A stretch of DNA of 64,000 nt from Sulfurospirillaceae bacterium (GTDB lineage Bacteria > Campylobacterota > Campylobacteria > Campylobacterales > Sulfurospirillaceae), in the NCBI GenBank assembly GCA_028684065.1, contig JAQUGO010000002.1, forward strand, positions 186,001 to 250,000, written 5' to 3'. Under the pieces are notes generated by a model, which had not been told where the DNA came from, ran no database searches, and worked only from the letters and a program-made list of their open reading frames with translations. This document shows positions 9,501-18,757 of the stretch, one piece after another. The position numbers and the translations under genes were made by a program. Position 1 is the first letter of the stretch. Every line of letters begins with the position of its first letter.

Positions 9501-9835
9501 TTAATACCTTCAAGCATTCCTTGTTCATGCATTTTCATCGCTGCATTTAAGGCTGTTTGCCCTCCCATCGTAGGGAGAATAGCATCAACTCCTTCTTTTT
9601 CAATAATACGTGCAATGACTTCAGGTGTAATAGGTTCTATATAGGTTCTATCAGCAAATTCTGGATCTGTCATGATAGTTGCAGGATTAGAATTTACTAG
9701 AACAACTCGGTAGCCAAGCTCTTTTAATGTTTTAGCGGCTTGTGTCCCAGAATAATCAAATTCACATGCTTGACCTATGACAATTGGGCCTGATCCAATT
9801 AATAGTATGGTGTTAATATCTTGACGTTTTGGCAT
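6578..9835 (-). CDS. carB: Carbamoyl-phosphate synthase large subunit
   Basis: CarB makes carbamoyl phosphate from bicarbonate, ammonia and two ATP for arginine and pyrimidine synthesis. The 1085-residue protein has the full layout. The first half begins [21 protein letters not shown] with an ATP-grasp domain. The second repeats this as [19 protein letters not shown] (about residue 564) with a second ATP-grasp domain. A C-terminal methylglyoxal-synthase-like regulatory domain (from about residue 940) completes it. A good AAAGGAAAGAG ribosome-binding site precedes the ATG. The small subunit carA is not in the window. Confidence 0.97.
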   Translation of the reverse strand: MPKRQDINTILLIGSGPIVIGQACEFDYSGTQAAKTLKELGYRVVLVNSNPATIMTDPEFADRTYIEPITPEVIARIIEKEGVDAILPTMGGQTALNAAMKMHEQGMLEGIKFLGANPAAIKKGEDRQAFKEAMIRIGMDLPISAYAYNLEEAFIAAEKIGFPLIIRASYTLAGGGSGVAYNIDEFKELAGAGLDASPINEILIEESLLGWKEYEMEVIRDSADNCIIVCSIENFDPMGVHTGDSVTIAPALTLTDKEYQRMRNASFAILREIGVDTGGSNVQFSICPQTGRMTVIEMNPRVSRSSALASKATGYPIAKVATLLAVGFTLDEIQNDITGTAASFEPVIDYIVTKIPRFTFEKFPMADSTLTTSMKSVGEVMAIGRTFKESFQKALCSLETNLSGFESLKVDEDKLKNEIRRPNSDRYLYLAEAFRRGYSVEDVFNLCKIDPWFLNQIKEIVDFEKKIDMFILNDEVLLRSAKTQGFSDKMIAKLINKQDNLELTQNDIYFARTKLGIDFEYNEVDTCAAEFKALTPYLYSTTNITKLPIVAKEKDSAKKVMIIGGGPNRIGQGIEFDYCCVHAAYALNDMGIKTIMYNCNPETVSTDYDTSDILYFEPIDFEHVRSVVEKENPDGIIVHFGGQTPLKLAKRLTVIGAKIIGTTARVIDMAEDRKKFSKFITENNIKQPNNATATSEEEAIERAKEIGYPVLVRPSYVLGGRAMRIVYNESELRTYMNEAVSVSHNSPVLIDQFLDRAIEVDVDAICDGKEVYIGGIMQHIEEAGIHSGDSACSLPSISLSDVILSKIEAQTKQIALNLGVVGLMNIQYAIYQDDVYMIEVNPRASRTVPFVSKATGIPMAKVATRVMYQGNLREALSFYDKFDVVREGNGILKPKKFDHVAVKEAVFPFNKLQGADLILGPEMKSTGEVMGISRNFPASFAKSQIASSNVLPKTGTVFISLVDIDKSFAKEIGSKFEALGFKVVATGGTHKALQDAGVNAEFVYKISEGRPNIEDKLKNGDIALVINTSDNKSSKDDAKKIRQAVLRFHIPYFTTVSAAAAATTAIEYIQDKSALEPRALQDYLN

Positions 9836-9900
9836 CTCTTTCCTTTGAGCTTCTCTATAGTGTTCAATCTAAGACCCTTAAGATTTTAGATTCAAGACTA

Positions 9901-10650
9901 TTAGGGATTTAAAATAATATGCATATACGAAGGAATACTTGGTGTTGCATAGGGCTTAAGAACAATGGTCTTTGAAGATTCTTCTTCGATAACTTCCGTT
10001 ACCACACCTACTTTAATTCCTTCAAAAAATATACCATCCAAGCCACTCGTAACCACTTCATCACCTATTTGAGGTAATAACCATTGTGAAATATACTTCA
10101 CTAATACCTCTTTGCGATTGCCTTGTGCGATACCTGGCATTTTTTGCTCTCCAATAGAAACTGAAAAAATAGACTTTGGATCGTTAAGCATCAGTGCTTG
10201 TGGGTGCCCATCACTTTCAGCAACGATACCCGCAGCATAACCTTGATGTAACAAGCCATAAATTTTGCTTCTGTTAAAATCATTAAATTCTATCCACACT
10301 TTACCATAGTCATTCAAATTTGAATACCCTATCGTCTTCACTAACTTTACATTGGGTGAATATTCAGTGCTATTGTTTTCCTTGAGTAGAGCGTTCAATT
10401 TGCTCGCAAATGCTATCGATAAAATGGCCGATGCTTGCATTTTTTGATTTTCTGCTCGTAAACGAATAATCTCTTCTTTTTGTGCAAAATGTTCATTAAT
10501 TTTCTCTTCAAAGCGCATCTTCATATCAACATAGGTGGCTAAAATCTTATTATTTAGCCCCCCTATAAAATGCCTTGCTTCCGTTCCATAACGTAATGAA
10601 ACAAAAATGAAAAGCGATAGAAATAAAACGATTTTAAATTTACTATTCAT
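9901..10650 (-). CDS. mreC: Rod shape-determining protein MreC
   Basis: MreC is a bitopic inner-membrane protein that links MreB to the periplasmic elongasome. A single N-terminal transmembrane helix (residues 6-22) is followed by a coiled coil (about 42-75, [20 protein letters not shown]), then a periplasmic beta domain with the [19 protein letters not shown] pattern typical of MreC. It has 249 residues. Its start overlaps the end of mreB by 8 bases, the standard mreBC arrangement. No mreD follows; carB comes next. Confidence 0.92.
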   Translation of the reverse strand: MNSKFKIVLFLSLFIFVSLRYGTEARHFIGGLNNKILATYVDMKMRFEEKINEHFAQKEEIIRLRAENQKMQASAILSIAFASKLNALLKENNSTEYSPNVKLVKTIGYSNLNDYGKVWIEFNDFNRSKIYGLLHQGYAAGIVAESDGHPQALMLNDPKSIFSVSIGEQKMPGIAQGNRKEVLVKYISQWLLPQIGDEVVTSGLDGIFFEGIKVGVVTEVIEEESSKTIVLKPYATPSIPSYMHIILNP

Positions 10651-11677
10651 TCGACAATTGTTGGAGCAAATCTATCTCTTCGAGTGCTTTTCCTGTACCT
10701 TTTGCAACAGCAAGTAATGGCTCATCTGCAACAAAAACAGGTAATTTAACAATATCAGAAAGATATTTATCAAATCCACGAATTAATGCACCACCCCCGG
10801 TTAATACAATACCATTTTCAACAATATCACCTGCTAAATCAGGTGGCATTACTTCTAAAACATCTTTTAAAGCATCCGCAATTTCTTTAAGTGGCTCTTT
10901 AATAGCATCTCTTACATCTTCACTTGAAAGCTCAATACGACTTAAAAGTCCACTGACCTGATCACGTCCTTTAACTACCATTAAAAGTGGTTCATCCATA
11001 GGTACTGCTGTTCCTATCGCTATTTTAATCTCTTCACCAGTTCGCTCACCAATTAGTAAGTTATATTTTTTCTTTACATAATCCACAATGGCCATATCAA
11101 TTTTATCACCCGCAACGCGAATCGATTTACTAATAACAAGACCACCTAATGAAACAACACCGATTTCAGTTGTACCACCACCGATATCCACAACAAAACT
11201 TCCTTGTGGTTCACGAATTGGAAGTCCTGCCCCAATAGCGGCAGCCATTGGCTCTTCGATTAAAAATACTTGGCGAGCCCCTGCACTCATCGCAGATTCA
11301 CGTACCGCTTTACGTTCCACTTGCGTTAAGCCATATGGCACACAAATAATAATACGTGGACGTAAAAAACTTTTTCTACGGTGTGCTTTTTCAATGAAAT
11401 AACGAATCATCTTTTCTGTCATATCAAAATCGGCAATAACTCCGTCACGCATTGGACGAATTGCTTCAATATCACCTGGTGTTTTACCCACCATGTTTTT
11501 AGCCTCTTTTCCGACAGCTAAAATACTTTGCTTGCCATAACGGTTACGTTGAACCGCTACTACGGAAGGCTCATTGATAATAATCCCTTTACCTTTGACA
11601 AGAACAAGTGTATTAGCAGTTCCCAAGTCGATACTCATATCGCTGGAGAAAAACCCTATCAGTTTGTCTAAAATCAT
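10643..11677 (-). CDS. mreB: Rod shape-determining protein MreB
   Basis: MreB is the bacterial actin that organises lateral wall synthesis. The 344-residue protein has the actin-fold phosphate motifs [18 protein letters not shown] near the N-terminus and [17 protein letters not shown] (about 168-184), plus the C-terminal adenosine motif [14 protein letters not shown]. It follows clpX by 15 bases and overlaps mreC, within the block queH-fabZ-lpxA-clpX-mreB-mreC-carB. Confidence 0.96.
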   Translation of the reverse strand: MILDKLIGFFSSDMSIDLGTANTLVLVKGKGIIINEPSVVAVQRNRYGKQSILAVGKEAKNMVGKTPGDIEAIRPMRDGVIADFDMTEKMIRYFIEKAHRRKSFLRPRIIICVPYGLTQVERKAVRESAMSAGARQVFLIEEPMAAAIGAGLPIREPQGSFVVDIGGGTTEIGVVSLGGLVISKSIRVAGDKIDMAIVDYVKKKYNLLIGERTGEEIKIAIGTAVPMDEPLLMVVKGRDQVSGLLSRIELSSEDVRDAIKEPLKEIADALKDVLEVMPPDLAGDIVENGIVLTGGGALIRGFDKYLSDIVKLPVFVADEPLLAVAKGTGKALEEIDLLQQLSNE

Positions 11678-11692
11678 TTCATTTACCCTTTT

Positions 11693-12919
11693 TTAAGCAC
11701 TTTTTTTATTTTTTTTAATGTATAGTGGTTTAACACCATGACTAACCACATCTTTTGTGACCATGACTTCATAGCCAGCAAGTTCTGGTAATTCATACAT
11801 TACATCAACCATCACATCTTCCATAATGGTACGAAGTCCGCGAGCACCTGTTTTGCGCTTAATCGCAAGTTCTGCCACCGCATCTAGTGCCTCTTTTTCA
11901 AACGAAAGCTCAACTTCATCAATTGCAAATAACTTTTTGTACTGTTTATAAATCGCATTTTTGGGCTCTGTTAAGATTCTGACCATATCATCTTTAGTGA
12001 TTTGCGCCAAAGTTGCAGTTACATGCAAACGTCCAATCAATTCAGGAATCAAGCCATAATGCACTAAGTCGTCCGGTTCGGCAAGTGAAAACATATCAGT
12101 TTCTTGTGTTTTAGTCCGTTTTTCCTGCTCAAAACCAAGTACATTTTTACCAATACGACGTTTAATAATTTCTTCTAAACCATCAAAAGCTCCGGCACAT
12201 ACAAATAAAATATTGGTGGTATCAATTTGAATAAAATCTTGGTTAGGATGCTTGCGTCCACCTTTTGGTGGAATATTAACAATACTTCCCTCAATAATTT
12301 TGAGTAATGCTTGTTGTACGCCTTCACCAGAAACATCTCTCGTAATTGAACGATTTTCACTCATGCGTGCAATTTTATCGATTTCATCAATAAAAACAAT
12401 GCCTTGTTCTGCTTTTTTAATATCCCCATTGGCTGATTGTAAAAGTTTTGTTAAGATGTTTTCAACATCCTCACCAACATATCCAGCCTCTGTTAGGCTT
12501 GTAGCATCCGAAATGGCAATCGGCACATCTAAAAAGCGCGCTAATGTTTGCGCCATCAATGTTTTACCACTACCTGTTGGCCCAATCAATAAAATATTTG
12601 ATTTTGAGATTTCAGTGTCATCTTTAATCGTACTTTGTTTAAAAATACGTTTATAATGGTTATAAACGCCCACTGAAAAGATTTTTTTTGCCTGATCTTG
12701 TCCTATGACAAAATCATCTAACACTTTTTTTAATTCTTTTGGTGCTAATAGTTCTTGATTGATCGATTCAGCCTCGACAGTATTCTCTTGGACTTCACCA
12801 AAAAATATTTTATGGGCAGATATTACACAATGCTCACAAATAAAAACATCTTCACCTGCGATGAGTCTTGTGTCGCTACTCTCTTTTGAGCCACAAAAAC
12901 TACATTCTCTATTCGTCAT
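11693..12919 (-). CDS. clpX: ATP-dependent Clp protease ATP-binding subunit ClpX
   Basis: ClpX is the AAA+ unfoldase that feeds substrates to ClpP. The N-terminal zinc-binding domain has its four cysteines (Cys6, Cys9, Cys28, Cys31). Walker A is GPTGSGKT (113-120), the pore loop is GYVGED, and Walker B is [10 protein letters not shown]. The 408-residue length is normal. It overlaps the end of lpxA by 11 bases, so it is coupled to lipid A synthesis genes. clpP is not in the window. Confidence 0.97.
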   Translation of the reverse strand: MTNRECSFCGSKESSDTRLIAGEDVFICEHCVISAHKIFFGEVQENTVEAESINQELLAPKELKKVLDDFVIGQDQAKKIFSVGVYNHYKRIFKQSTIKDDTEISKSNILLIGPTGSGKTLMAQTLARFLDVPIAISDATSLTEAGYVGEDVENILTKLLQSANGDIKKAEQGIVFIDEIDKIARMSENRSITRDVSGEGVQQALLKIIEGSIVNIPPKGGRKHPNQDFIQIDTTNILFVCAGAFDGLEEIIKRRIGKNVLGFEQEKRTKTQETDMFSLAEPDDLVHYGLIPELIGRLHVTATLAQITKDDMVRILTEPKNAIYKQYKKLFAIDEVELSFEKEALDAVAELAIKRKTGARGLRTIMEDVMVDVMYELPELAGYEVMVTKDVVSHGVKPLYIKKNKKSA

Positions 12920-13703
12920 TCGTTTTCCTCTCGTATGGAATGCCTCGTTTGGACTCCATTATAAAATTACACAGTTGTAATACTTTTTCGTTTTTTTCAC
13001 TCATCAGTAACTGTGTTGCTGTCTCTTTAATCGCATTTTCACTTCTAAATAGCAATCTATATGCTGCTTGAATAGCTGCAATATCCTCTTTTTCAAAACG
13101 CCTTTTTAGTCCAACTTTATTAAGCCCACGAACAACTGCACGATTTCCTTCTGCTAAACAGAAATGAGGGATATCTTGGCTTATAGCACTCGCTCCACCT
13201 ATCATAACACCTTCACCAATATGAACAAATTGATGTATAGGTGTCATACCACCGATTACGGTAAAAGAACCCACATGAACATGCCCAGCTAAAGTAGCAT
13301 TATTGGCCATAATCACATTATTCCCTACTTGACAATCATGCGCAATATGGCAATAAATCATAATAAAACAATTATTACCAATACGCGTGACACCACCACC
13401 TTTTTGCGTACCTGCGTTAATGGTTACAAATTCACGGATGGTGTTGCCACGTCCTATCTCAACACTAACATTGTCCTCTTTTTTATACCCAATATCCTGC
13501 GGTGGCATGCCTATCACGGCATAAGGACAAATCTTGGTATCTTCGCCGATTTTAGTTAAACCATAAATTTGAGCCCCTTGCATGACCTCAACACCACTTT
13601 TGAGTGTTGTGTTTTTAGAAATAAAAGCATAAGGACCAACGATGACATCGTCCGCTAAGTTAGCACCCTCTTCCACAATGGCAGTTGCATGAATACTTGG
13701 CAT
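12909..13703 (-). CDS. lpxA: UDP-N-acetylglucosamine acyltransferase
   Basis: LpxA transfers a hydroxyacyl chain from acyl carrier protein to UDP-GlcNAc, the first step of lipid A synthesis. The protein is a left-handed beta helix of hexapeptide repeats, with the catalytic region [18 protein letters not shown] (His in HIAHDC) and the GGMTPIHQF motif. I chose ATG 13703 (264 residues, beginning [14 protein letters not shown] as in homologues). It lies one base after the fabZ stop; the in-frame codon at 13718 overlaps fabZ and adds five atypical residues. Confidence 0.95.
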   Translation of the reverse strand: MPSIHATAIVEEGANLADDVIVGPYAFISKNTTLKSGVEVMQGAQIYGLTKIGEDTKICPYAVIGMPPQDIGYKKEDNVSVEIGRGNTIREFVTINAGTQKGGGVTRIGNNCFIMIYCHIAHDCQVGNNVIMANNATLAGHVHVGSFTVIGGMTPIHQFVHIGEGVMIGGASAISQDIPHFCLAEGNRAVVRGLNKVGLKRRFEKEDIAAIQAAYRLLFRSENAIKETATQLLMSEKNEKVLQLCNFIMESKRGIPYERKTNDE

Positions 13704-13704
13704 G

Positions 13705-14151
13705 TTATTTGTCCACAATCATAGCTTTAAGTTCTGCTTCCGCGACTAATTTATCATCGACATAGGCTTTTGCATCCAACACCCATATGTTTCCACGGTG
13801 CTTTAAAACGTTTAATTTATACACGAGCTTATCTCCTGGTTTTACGGGGTTTCGGAACTTTGCATTATCAATACTCATAAAATAAACTACTTTTTCTTTC
13901 GTATTCTCTTGTCCTTCTTCATCCATACTTTTAAATGCTAAAACGCCACCAGCTTGTGCCATACCTTCAATAATCATAACGCCTGGATAAATGGGATGTC
14001 CAGGAAAATGACCTTGAAAAATCTGCTCGCCAATAGTGACATTTTTATACGCCTCAATTAATTCACCAGGGACAATCTCTGTCACTCTATCAATAAGTAA
14101 AAAAGGAAATCTATGGGGAAGTATTTTTTGAATTTCTACAACATCTATCAT
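13705..14151 (-). CDS. fabZ: 3-hydroxyacyl-ACP dehydratase FabZ
   Basis: FabZ dehydrates 3-hydroxyacyl-ACP in type II fatty acid synthesis. The hot-dog fold has the active-site helix [20 protein letters not shown] (catalytic His in GHFPGHP and Glu in IIEGMAQ) and the opening [14 protein letters not shown]. The ATG at 14151 (148 residues) has an AGAAGG site seven bases upstream. A TTG at 14169 is in frame, but the ribosome-binding site would then fall inside the coding region. It directly precedes lpxA, which draws on the same hydroxyacyl-ACP pool. Confidence 0.95.
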   Translation of the reverse strand: MIDVVEIQKILPHRFPFLLIDRVTEIVPGELIEAYKNVTIGEQIFQGHFPGHPIYPGVMIIEGMAQAGGVLAFKSMDEEGQENTKEKVVYFMSIDNAKFRNPVKPGDKLVYKLNVLKHRGNIWVLDAKAYVDDKLVAEAELKAMIVDK

Positions 14152-14181
14152 CTTTGAACCTTCTAACAAAATTCTAATATT

Positions 14182-15270
14182 TTATCTAATTAATGCTAAA
14201 TTTTCTCTAATATCCTGATATGTTTTAGATATTGCGTAGATTTCATAATGTCCCAAATCTACCTTATCTAAAACAATTATTGGGGATGAAGAGAATAAAA
14301 AAGAATCAAATAATGCCTTGCGGCACATTATTTCAACCTCAACAGAAGGCGGATATACCAACATTTCTTTAACATTTTGATAGGTATTTTGGGTGAGCGT
14401 ATTAAACAATTCTAGACTTAAAAATAGCACTTCTTCTTTTGAAAAATACCCCTTTCCTTCACTGACATACTCAACTTTCCCTTTAATTAACTCTTTTTTA
14501 AAGTGTGAATAAAATAAAAAGTAACTAGGAATCACTTCCTTAGTGTTAGTCTTAACCCATGCTCTTTGTAAACGATAATTCAAAAACTTTTCACGTACCA
14601 GTCGAAAAGGTATCTGTTGTTGTTCACATGTGATAACCTCTTTATAGAGTGCTATTCTTTCTTCAATAGAGGAGGGAAGAATGTGAAATGGCATAGGAGA
14701 ACTAAGCTCATCCTGTAGGCGATGCTGTTGGTCACGTTGCACGTGTAAAGCAAAAAGGCATCCACAATAATCTTGATGGTACAAATTAGCTTCTTTTGCC
14801 ATACTAAACTGTTCATTCGTACCCCCTCCTTTTCGAAAGTCAGGTGCGACCATGTTTAAATCATATTTTTTAACAATCTCAAGTAACGATTTTTGTAAAC
14901 TTTCAATAGATTTTTTAGGGCTTGTTAGCAATGTTGTTGTTATTGTTTTTTCACCAATATCTAGGGCTTTGAGAGCAGTTGTTTCTAACCTGTTATCAAA
15001 ACAAACATTACATCGTTTGCCTTTTTCTGGCTCTTGCTCTAACCCTCTCACAGCATTGAGCCATCCTTCATAGTCATAGTCTCCTACATGTAAAGGAATG
15101 CCCAGTTTCTGGCAACTTCTTTGAACATCTAACAAACGTAATTGATACTCAGAATAAGGGTGAATGTTTGGATCGTAAAAAAAACCTATTAAAGGTTCAT
15201 TAGGAAATTGCAATTGCAATTTTTGAAGAAAAAAATGACTGTCAACAGAACAGCAGATGTGTACAAGCAT
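14182..15270 (-). CDS. queH: Epoxyqueuosine reductase QueH-like, with C-terminal extension
   Basis: QueH reduces epoxyqueuosine to queuosine in the tRNA wobble position, using an iron-sulfur site. All cysteine motifs are present: HICCS at the start, CNVCFDN near residue 91 and YCGC near 171. The core (about residues 1-195) is full family length. A further roughly 165 residues rich in Phe, Tyr and Leu follow, for which I recognise no domain. ATG 15270 (362 residues) is preferred over TTG 15276. It heads the minus-strand block, with fabZ about 30 bases downstream. Confidence 0.82.
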   Translation of the reverse strand: MLVHICCSVDSHFFLQKLQLQFPNEPLIGFFYDPNIHPYSEYQLRLLDVQRSCQKLGIPLHVGDYDYEGWLNAVRGLEQEPEKGKRCNVCFDNRLETTALKALDIGEKTITTTLLTSPKKSIESLQKSLLEIVKKYDLNMVAPDFRKGGGTNEQFSMAKEANLYHQDYCGCLFALHVQRDQQHRLQDELSSPMPFHILPSSIEERIALYKEVITCEQQQIPFRLVREKFLNYRLQRAWVKTNTKEVIPSYFLFYSHFKKELIKGKVEYVSEGKGYFSKEEVLFLSLELFNTLTQNTYQNVKEMLVYPPSVEVEIMCRKALFDSFLFSSSPIIVLDKVDLGHYEIYAISKTYQDIRENLALIR

Positions 15271-15370
15271 GCTCAACTTTCATTTTAATTTTGTTTCAAA
15301 GTATAACACATGTTGACCTAAGGATAGTTAATGAGATTCTTATACTCTTTATCTGTCAGATGTTTTATAG

Positions 15371-15376
15371 TATAAT
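15371..15376 (+). promoter_or_regulatory. Probable -10 element for the DUF748 gene
   Basis: A perfect TATAAT lies 27 bases upstream of the ATG at 15404, in the AT-rich divergent gap between queH and the DUF748 gene. An AGGAG ribosome-binding site follows at about 15393. Confidence 0.6.
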
Positions 15377-15403
15377 ATTTTTAGCTACTAATAGGAGACA
15401 ACT

Positions 15404-18259
15404 ATGCTCATAAGGTATTTAAAAAATATTCGATTTTGGTTGATTTTCCTTCCTCTGTTTTATACAATGGTTGGTTTTATTATCGTACCGTGGATACTTA
15501 GTTCTCAGGTACCTCCGTTACTCAAAGAAAAGCTCAACCTAAATGTACATATCAAATCAGCTACCTTTAACCCTTTTACTTTTGAGGTGACCTTAAGCGA
15601 TTTCTCTTTATCAGATGCAAATAACAAACAACTTTTTGGCATCAAACATCTTTATCTCAATTATGAACTATCTCACTTATTTCAAAAAGAACTTTTCATT
15701 AAGTTGATTCGTATTGATGAACCAAGTGCCTTATTGCAAATTTCACCTGAAGGAAAACTCAATTTAGCTGAATTAATTCCTCCTTCTAGCACAGCAGTAG
15801 ATGATACATCCACAAATACACCTCTATCACTTGCCTTTTTAATTGAACAAATTACTATTTCTAACGGGCATCTTCTTTTTGAAGATTTGAGTGCTCAAAA
15901 ACCTTTTTCTCTCCCCATAGGTCCCATTGACTATACTATTAATAATTTTGGTTTTAATAAAGATGATCTCAGTATTCATACCCTTGAAATACTACTGAAA
16001 AATGAAGAAAAAATTACTCTTGCAAGTAGTCTTTCCCTTAGCCCTGTTAAACTTCACGGTGAATTAACACTTAATACCATAGAACTACAAGACTTTTGGC
16101 CTTATATTATGCCTAATGCAAAAGCACAATTAACACAAGGTACTGTGTCTATCAATTTGCCTTTTTGGGTTGACTTAAGCCAAAAAGAGCCTTCAATAGC
16201 CATTAATAAGGCATCTTTAACACTCAATAATCTTGAATTTACAGATGATAAACAACATAAAATCATTTCACTTCCTAAATTAACCCTTAACGCCTTGACA
16301 TTTATGTGGCCACAAGCCACAGGAGAAATTGAAACCTTAAGCTTGAGTAATCCCTTTGTAGATGTAGCATTTGAACATAATTATATGCCTACCTTTATTT
16401 CACTTTTTTCATCATCCAAAGAGCCTACAAAAACATCCAATAAGACTTCGTCACCCAATAACGCTTTAGGCACAATGACACTTCGTTCTTTAAAACTTGA
16501 TAATGGTGAATTAACTATCACTGATAAAAATGTAAAAAACAGTATCCCTTCTAAACTGACGCATCTCTCTTTAGAAGTCAACAATATTTCAACCGATACC
16601 AATCAAACACTTACATACACTCTTGCAAGTACTCTTGATGAAAAAAGCACTCTCTCTTTAGATGGGACTTATTTGCAAAAGAATCATGCTGTAAAAAGTA
16701 CCTTTGAAGCGACTGCTTTAGCACTTTCAAAAATACAACCTTATATTTCACCTATAACATCATTACATGTCAAACAAGGCCTTTTATCCCTTAAAGGAGA
16801 TATTAAAGCCTCTTTTGAATCAAAACCAGCCATTGCTATTAATGCCGATACCGTTGGTATAACAAACCTATTAATTCACGATGCCACTCAAACATCCTTT
16901 GTTGCTTGGGAAAATTTAGTGCTTAAAACCATACACTATAAAAACCTTCCAGAATCTTTACATATCGAAGCAATTGCGTTAACAAAACCCTATGTCAATT
17001 TAGATATTCATAAAGATCACACTACCAATTTTACAAATATCATTACCACTCATGAAACGTCCAAGGAGACGAAAAAACCAGTAGCTCCTATGGAGCTTTA
17101 TATTGGAAAAGTCATGTTACAAGATGGACATGCCAATTTTAAAGATGCCTCCTTACCGATATCTTTTGAAACCTATATGAATAAACTTAATGGTTCAGTC
17201 TCAACACTCAATACAAAAAACACGAAACCTTCCCTTCTCTCATTGGAAGGCAAAGTGGGAAAATATGGATATACGAAAGTCGAAGGTTCACTGTTACCTT
17301 TTGATTTTAAAAATCACTCTAACCTAAAATTACTTTTCAAAAATATTGATTTACACTCGCTCACCCCTTATTCAGGAAAATTTCTTGGCTATGCTATTGA
17401 AAAAGGCAAACTCTCTATGGATTTATCATACACCATTAAAAAAGGTGTTATGGAAGGAGCGAATAAAATCAATTTAGACACCCTCACCCTTGGTAAAAAA
17501 ATTGAAAGTCCTGATGCAGCAAATTTACCATTAGAATTAGCCATTGCTTTGTTAAAAGATTCTAATGGTCAAATCGATATTGACCTACCTGTGAGTGGTA
17601 ATTTGAATGACCCCGATTTTAAATACGGTGCTTTAGTCTGGAAAGCTTTTGGTAATCTTATTGGAGGAATTATTACTTCGCCCTTTAAATTATTGGGCTC
17701 CATTGTAGGAGTCTCCCAAAGTGAAGGACTTAAAAGTATTGATTTCCCAGCGGGAGATGCCTCATTAGTGGCTTCAGAAGAAGAGAAAATGGAGCAATAT
17801 CGCCTTATCTTAGAGAAAAAAATAGGATTAAAGCTTATCATTGCACCAAGCTATAATGAAGAAGCAGATACGTTTGCATTGAAAAATAAAGAGCTCTCTT
17901 CTGCCATTGAAAACTTAACAGGTAAGAATAAAGAAGAAAATAGTTATGGCAAAGCTATTAAAACACTTTTTATTCAAAAATATAATGAAAAAATTTATGA
18001 ACAGTTGCAACAAACCTATAAAGAAGAAAACCGTGATAAAGCTTATATCAATGATGCACTTAAAACGAAAATATTAAGCACCATTAGTTTGCCAAATGAT
18101 ACTTTACAAATATTGGCAACACAAAGAGCCCAAAATGTCATTACACTTTTGACAACAAAATATCACATTAACCCTTCACGTGTTCAAATGGGTGAGTTAA
18201 AATCATCCGATGCGATGCGAGATGCATGGATAGGATGTGAAGTAAGTGTTAGCAATTAA
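15404..18259 (+). CDS. DUF748 (AsmA-like) envelope protein
   Basis: A 951-residue protein with one N-terminal transmembrane helix (about residues 9-32) and a long periplasmic region of repeated beta-rich segments such as LNVHIKSATFNPFTFEVTLS and MTLRSLKLDNGELTITDKN. This matches DUF748, an AsmA/TamB-like family thought to act in envelope lipid transport or stability. The C-terminus (LATQRAQNVITLLTTKY then INPSRVQMGE) resembles the OmpA-C style ending seen in this family. It has its own promoter and stands alone, facing the peroxiredoxin gene. Confidence 0.85.
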   Translation: MLIRYLKNIRFWLIFLPLFYTMVGFIIVPWILSSQVPPLLKEKLNLNVHIKSATFNPFTFEVTLSDFSLSDANNKQLFGIKHLYLNYELSHLFQKELFIKLIRIDEPSALLQISPEGKLNLAELIPPSSTAVDDTSTNTPLSLAFLIEQITISNGHLLFEDLSAQKPFSLPIGPIDYTINNFGFNKDDLSIHTLEILLKNEEKITLASSLSLSPVKLHGELTLNTIELQDFWPYIMPNAKAQLTQGTVSINLPFWVDLSQKEPSIAINKASLTLNNLEFTDDKQHKIISLPKLTLNALTFMWPQATGEIETLSLSNPFVDVAFEHNYMPTFISLFSSSKEPTKTSNKTSSPNNALGTMTLRSLKLDNGELTITDKNVKNSIPSKLTHLSLEVNNISTDTNQTLTYTLASTLDEKSTLSLDGTYLQKNHAVKSTFEATALALSKIQPYISPITSLHVKQGLLSLKGDIKASFESKPAIAINADTVGITNLLIHDATQTSFVAWENLVLKTIHYKNLPESLHIEAIALTKPYVNLDIHKDHTTNFTNIITTHETSKETKKPVAPMELYIGKVMLQDGHANFKDASLPISFETYMNKLNGSVSTLNTKNTKPSLLSLEGKVGKYGYTKVEGSLLPFDFKNHSNLKLLFKNIDLHSLTPYSGKFLGYAIEKGKLSMDLSYTIKKGVMEGANKINLDTLTLGKKIESPDAANLPLELAIALLKDSNGQIDIDLPVSGNLNDPDFKYGALVWKAFGNLIGGIITSPFKLLGSIVGVSQSEGLKSIDFPAGDASLVASEEEKMEQYRLILEKKIGLKLIIAPSYNEEADTFALKNKELSSAIENLTGKNKEENSYGKAIKTLFIQKYNEKIYEQLQQTYKEENRDKAYINDALKTKILSTISLPNDTLQILATQRAQNVITLLTTKYHINPSRVQMGELKSSDAMRDAWIGCEVSVSN

Positions 18260-18261
18260 GA

Positions 18262-18288
18262 AGAGGCGCTTACTTTTGTAAGGCCTCT
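18262..18288. terminator. Bidirectional terminator hairpin, partly inside bcp
   Basis: AGAGGC-G-CTTAC (18262-18273) pairs with GTAAGGCCTCT (18278-18288): eleven pairs with one bulged G and a TTTT loop. It sits between convergent genes. The left arm and part of the right arm overlap the last codons of the peroxiredoxin gene, whose stop is at 18270-18272. Confidence 0.65.
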
Positions 18289-18737
18289 AATTGGATTTTT
18301 ACAGCATTTGCATGTCCTGCCACTTTAACACTTGACCAAATATGAGCGATTTTACCTTCTGGATTAATCAAAAAAGTTGAGCGAACGATGCCCATGTACT
18401 CTTTTCCACAAAACTTCTTTAACTGCCACACACCATAACTCTGCGCAACCTCTGTACTTTCATCGGCTAAAAGTGTAATGTCTAATTTTTGTTTTTCGAT
18501 AAAACTACGATGCTTTTTGGTACTATCAGGGCTAATGCCTAAAATAACCGCACCTTGTGCTTCAAATTGTGGTAAAGACGCTGTAAAATCACACGCTTCC
18601 GTTGTACACCCTGGTGTATTATCTTTTGGGTAAAAATAAAGGACTATCCATTTACCTTCTAAATCTCGTAATGAAATCTCCACATCATCTTGATTTGGCA
18701 AACTAAACGCAGGAGCTTTGTCACCTATTTTTAACAT
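18270..18737 (-). CDS. bcp: Thioredoxin-dependent peroxiredoxin, Bcp/PrxQ type
   Basis: Bcp reduces hydrogen peroxide and organic hydroperoxides using thioredoxin; trxA and trxB lie 10 kb away. The motif NTPGCTTEACDF holds the peroxidatic cysteine and a second cysteine five residues on, the PrxQ pattern that forms an intramolecular disulfide. ATG 18737 (155 residues, MLKIGDKAPAFSLPN) is chosen because an AGGA site precedes it. An in-frame ATG at 18764 overlaps the aldehyde dehydrogenase and would put that site inside the protein. Confidence 0.93.
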   Translation of the reverse strand: MLKIGDKAPAFSLPNQDDVEISLRDLEGKWIVLYFYPKDNTPGCTTEACDFTASLPQFEAQGAVILGISPDSTKKHRSFIEKQKLDITLLADESTEVAQSYGVWQLKKFCGKEYMGIVRSTFLINPEGKIAHIWSSVKVAGHANAVKIQLEALQK

Positions 18738-18757
18738 ACTTTTTCCTTTTTCCTTTT

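Noticed and set aside
9838-9900. Imperfect inverted repeat between mreC and carB
   Set aside because: TTCAATCTAA and TTAGATTCAA pair with one mismatch over a long loop, with no T-run. Not convincing as terminator or operator.
15404-18259. Long minus-strand frames inside the DUF748 gene
   Set aside because: They have no ribosome-binding sites and no domain sense, and lie opposite a clearly coding frame.
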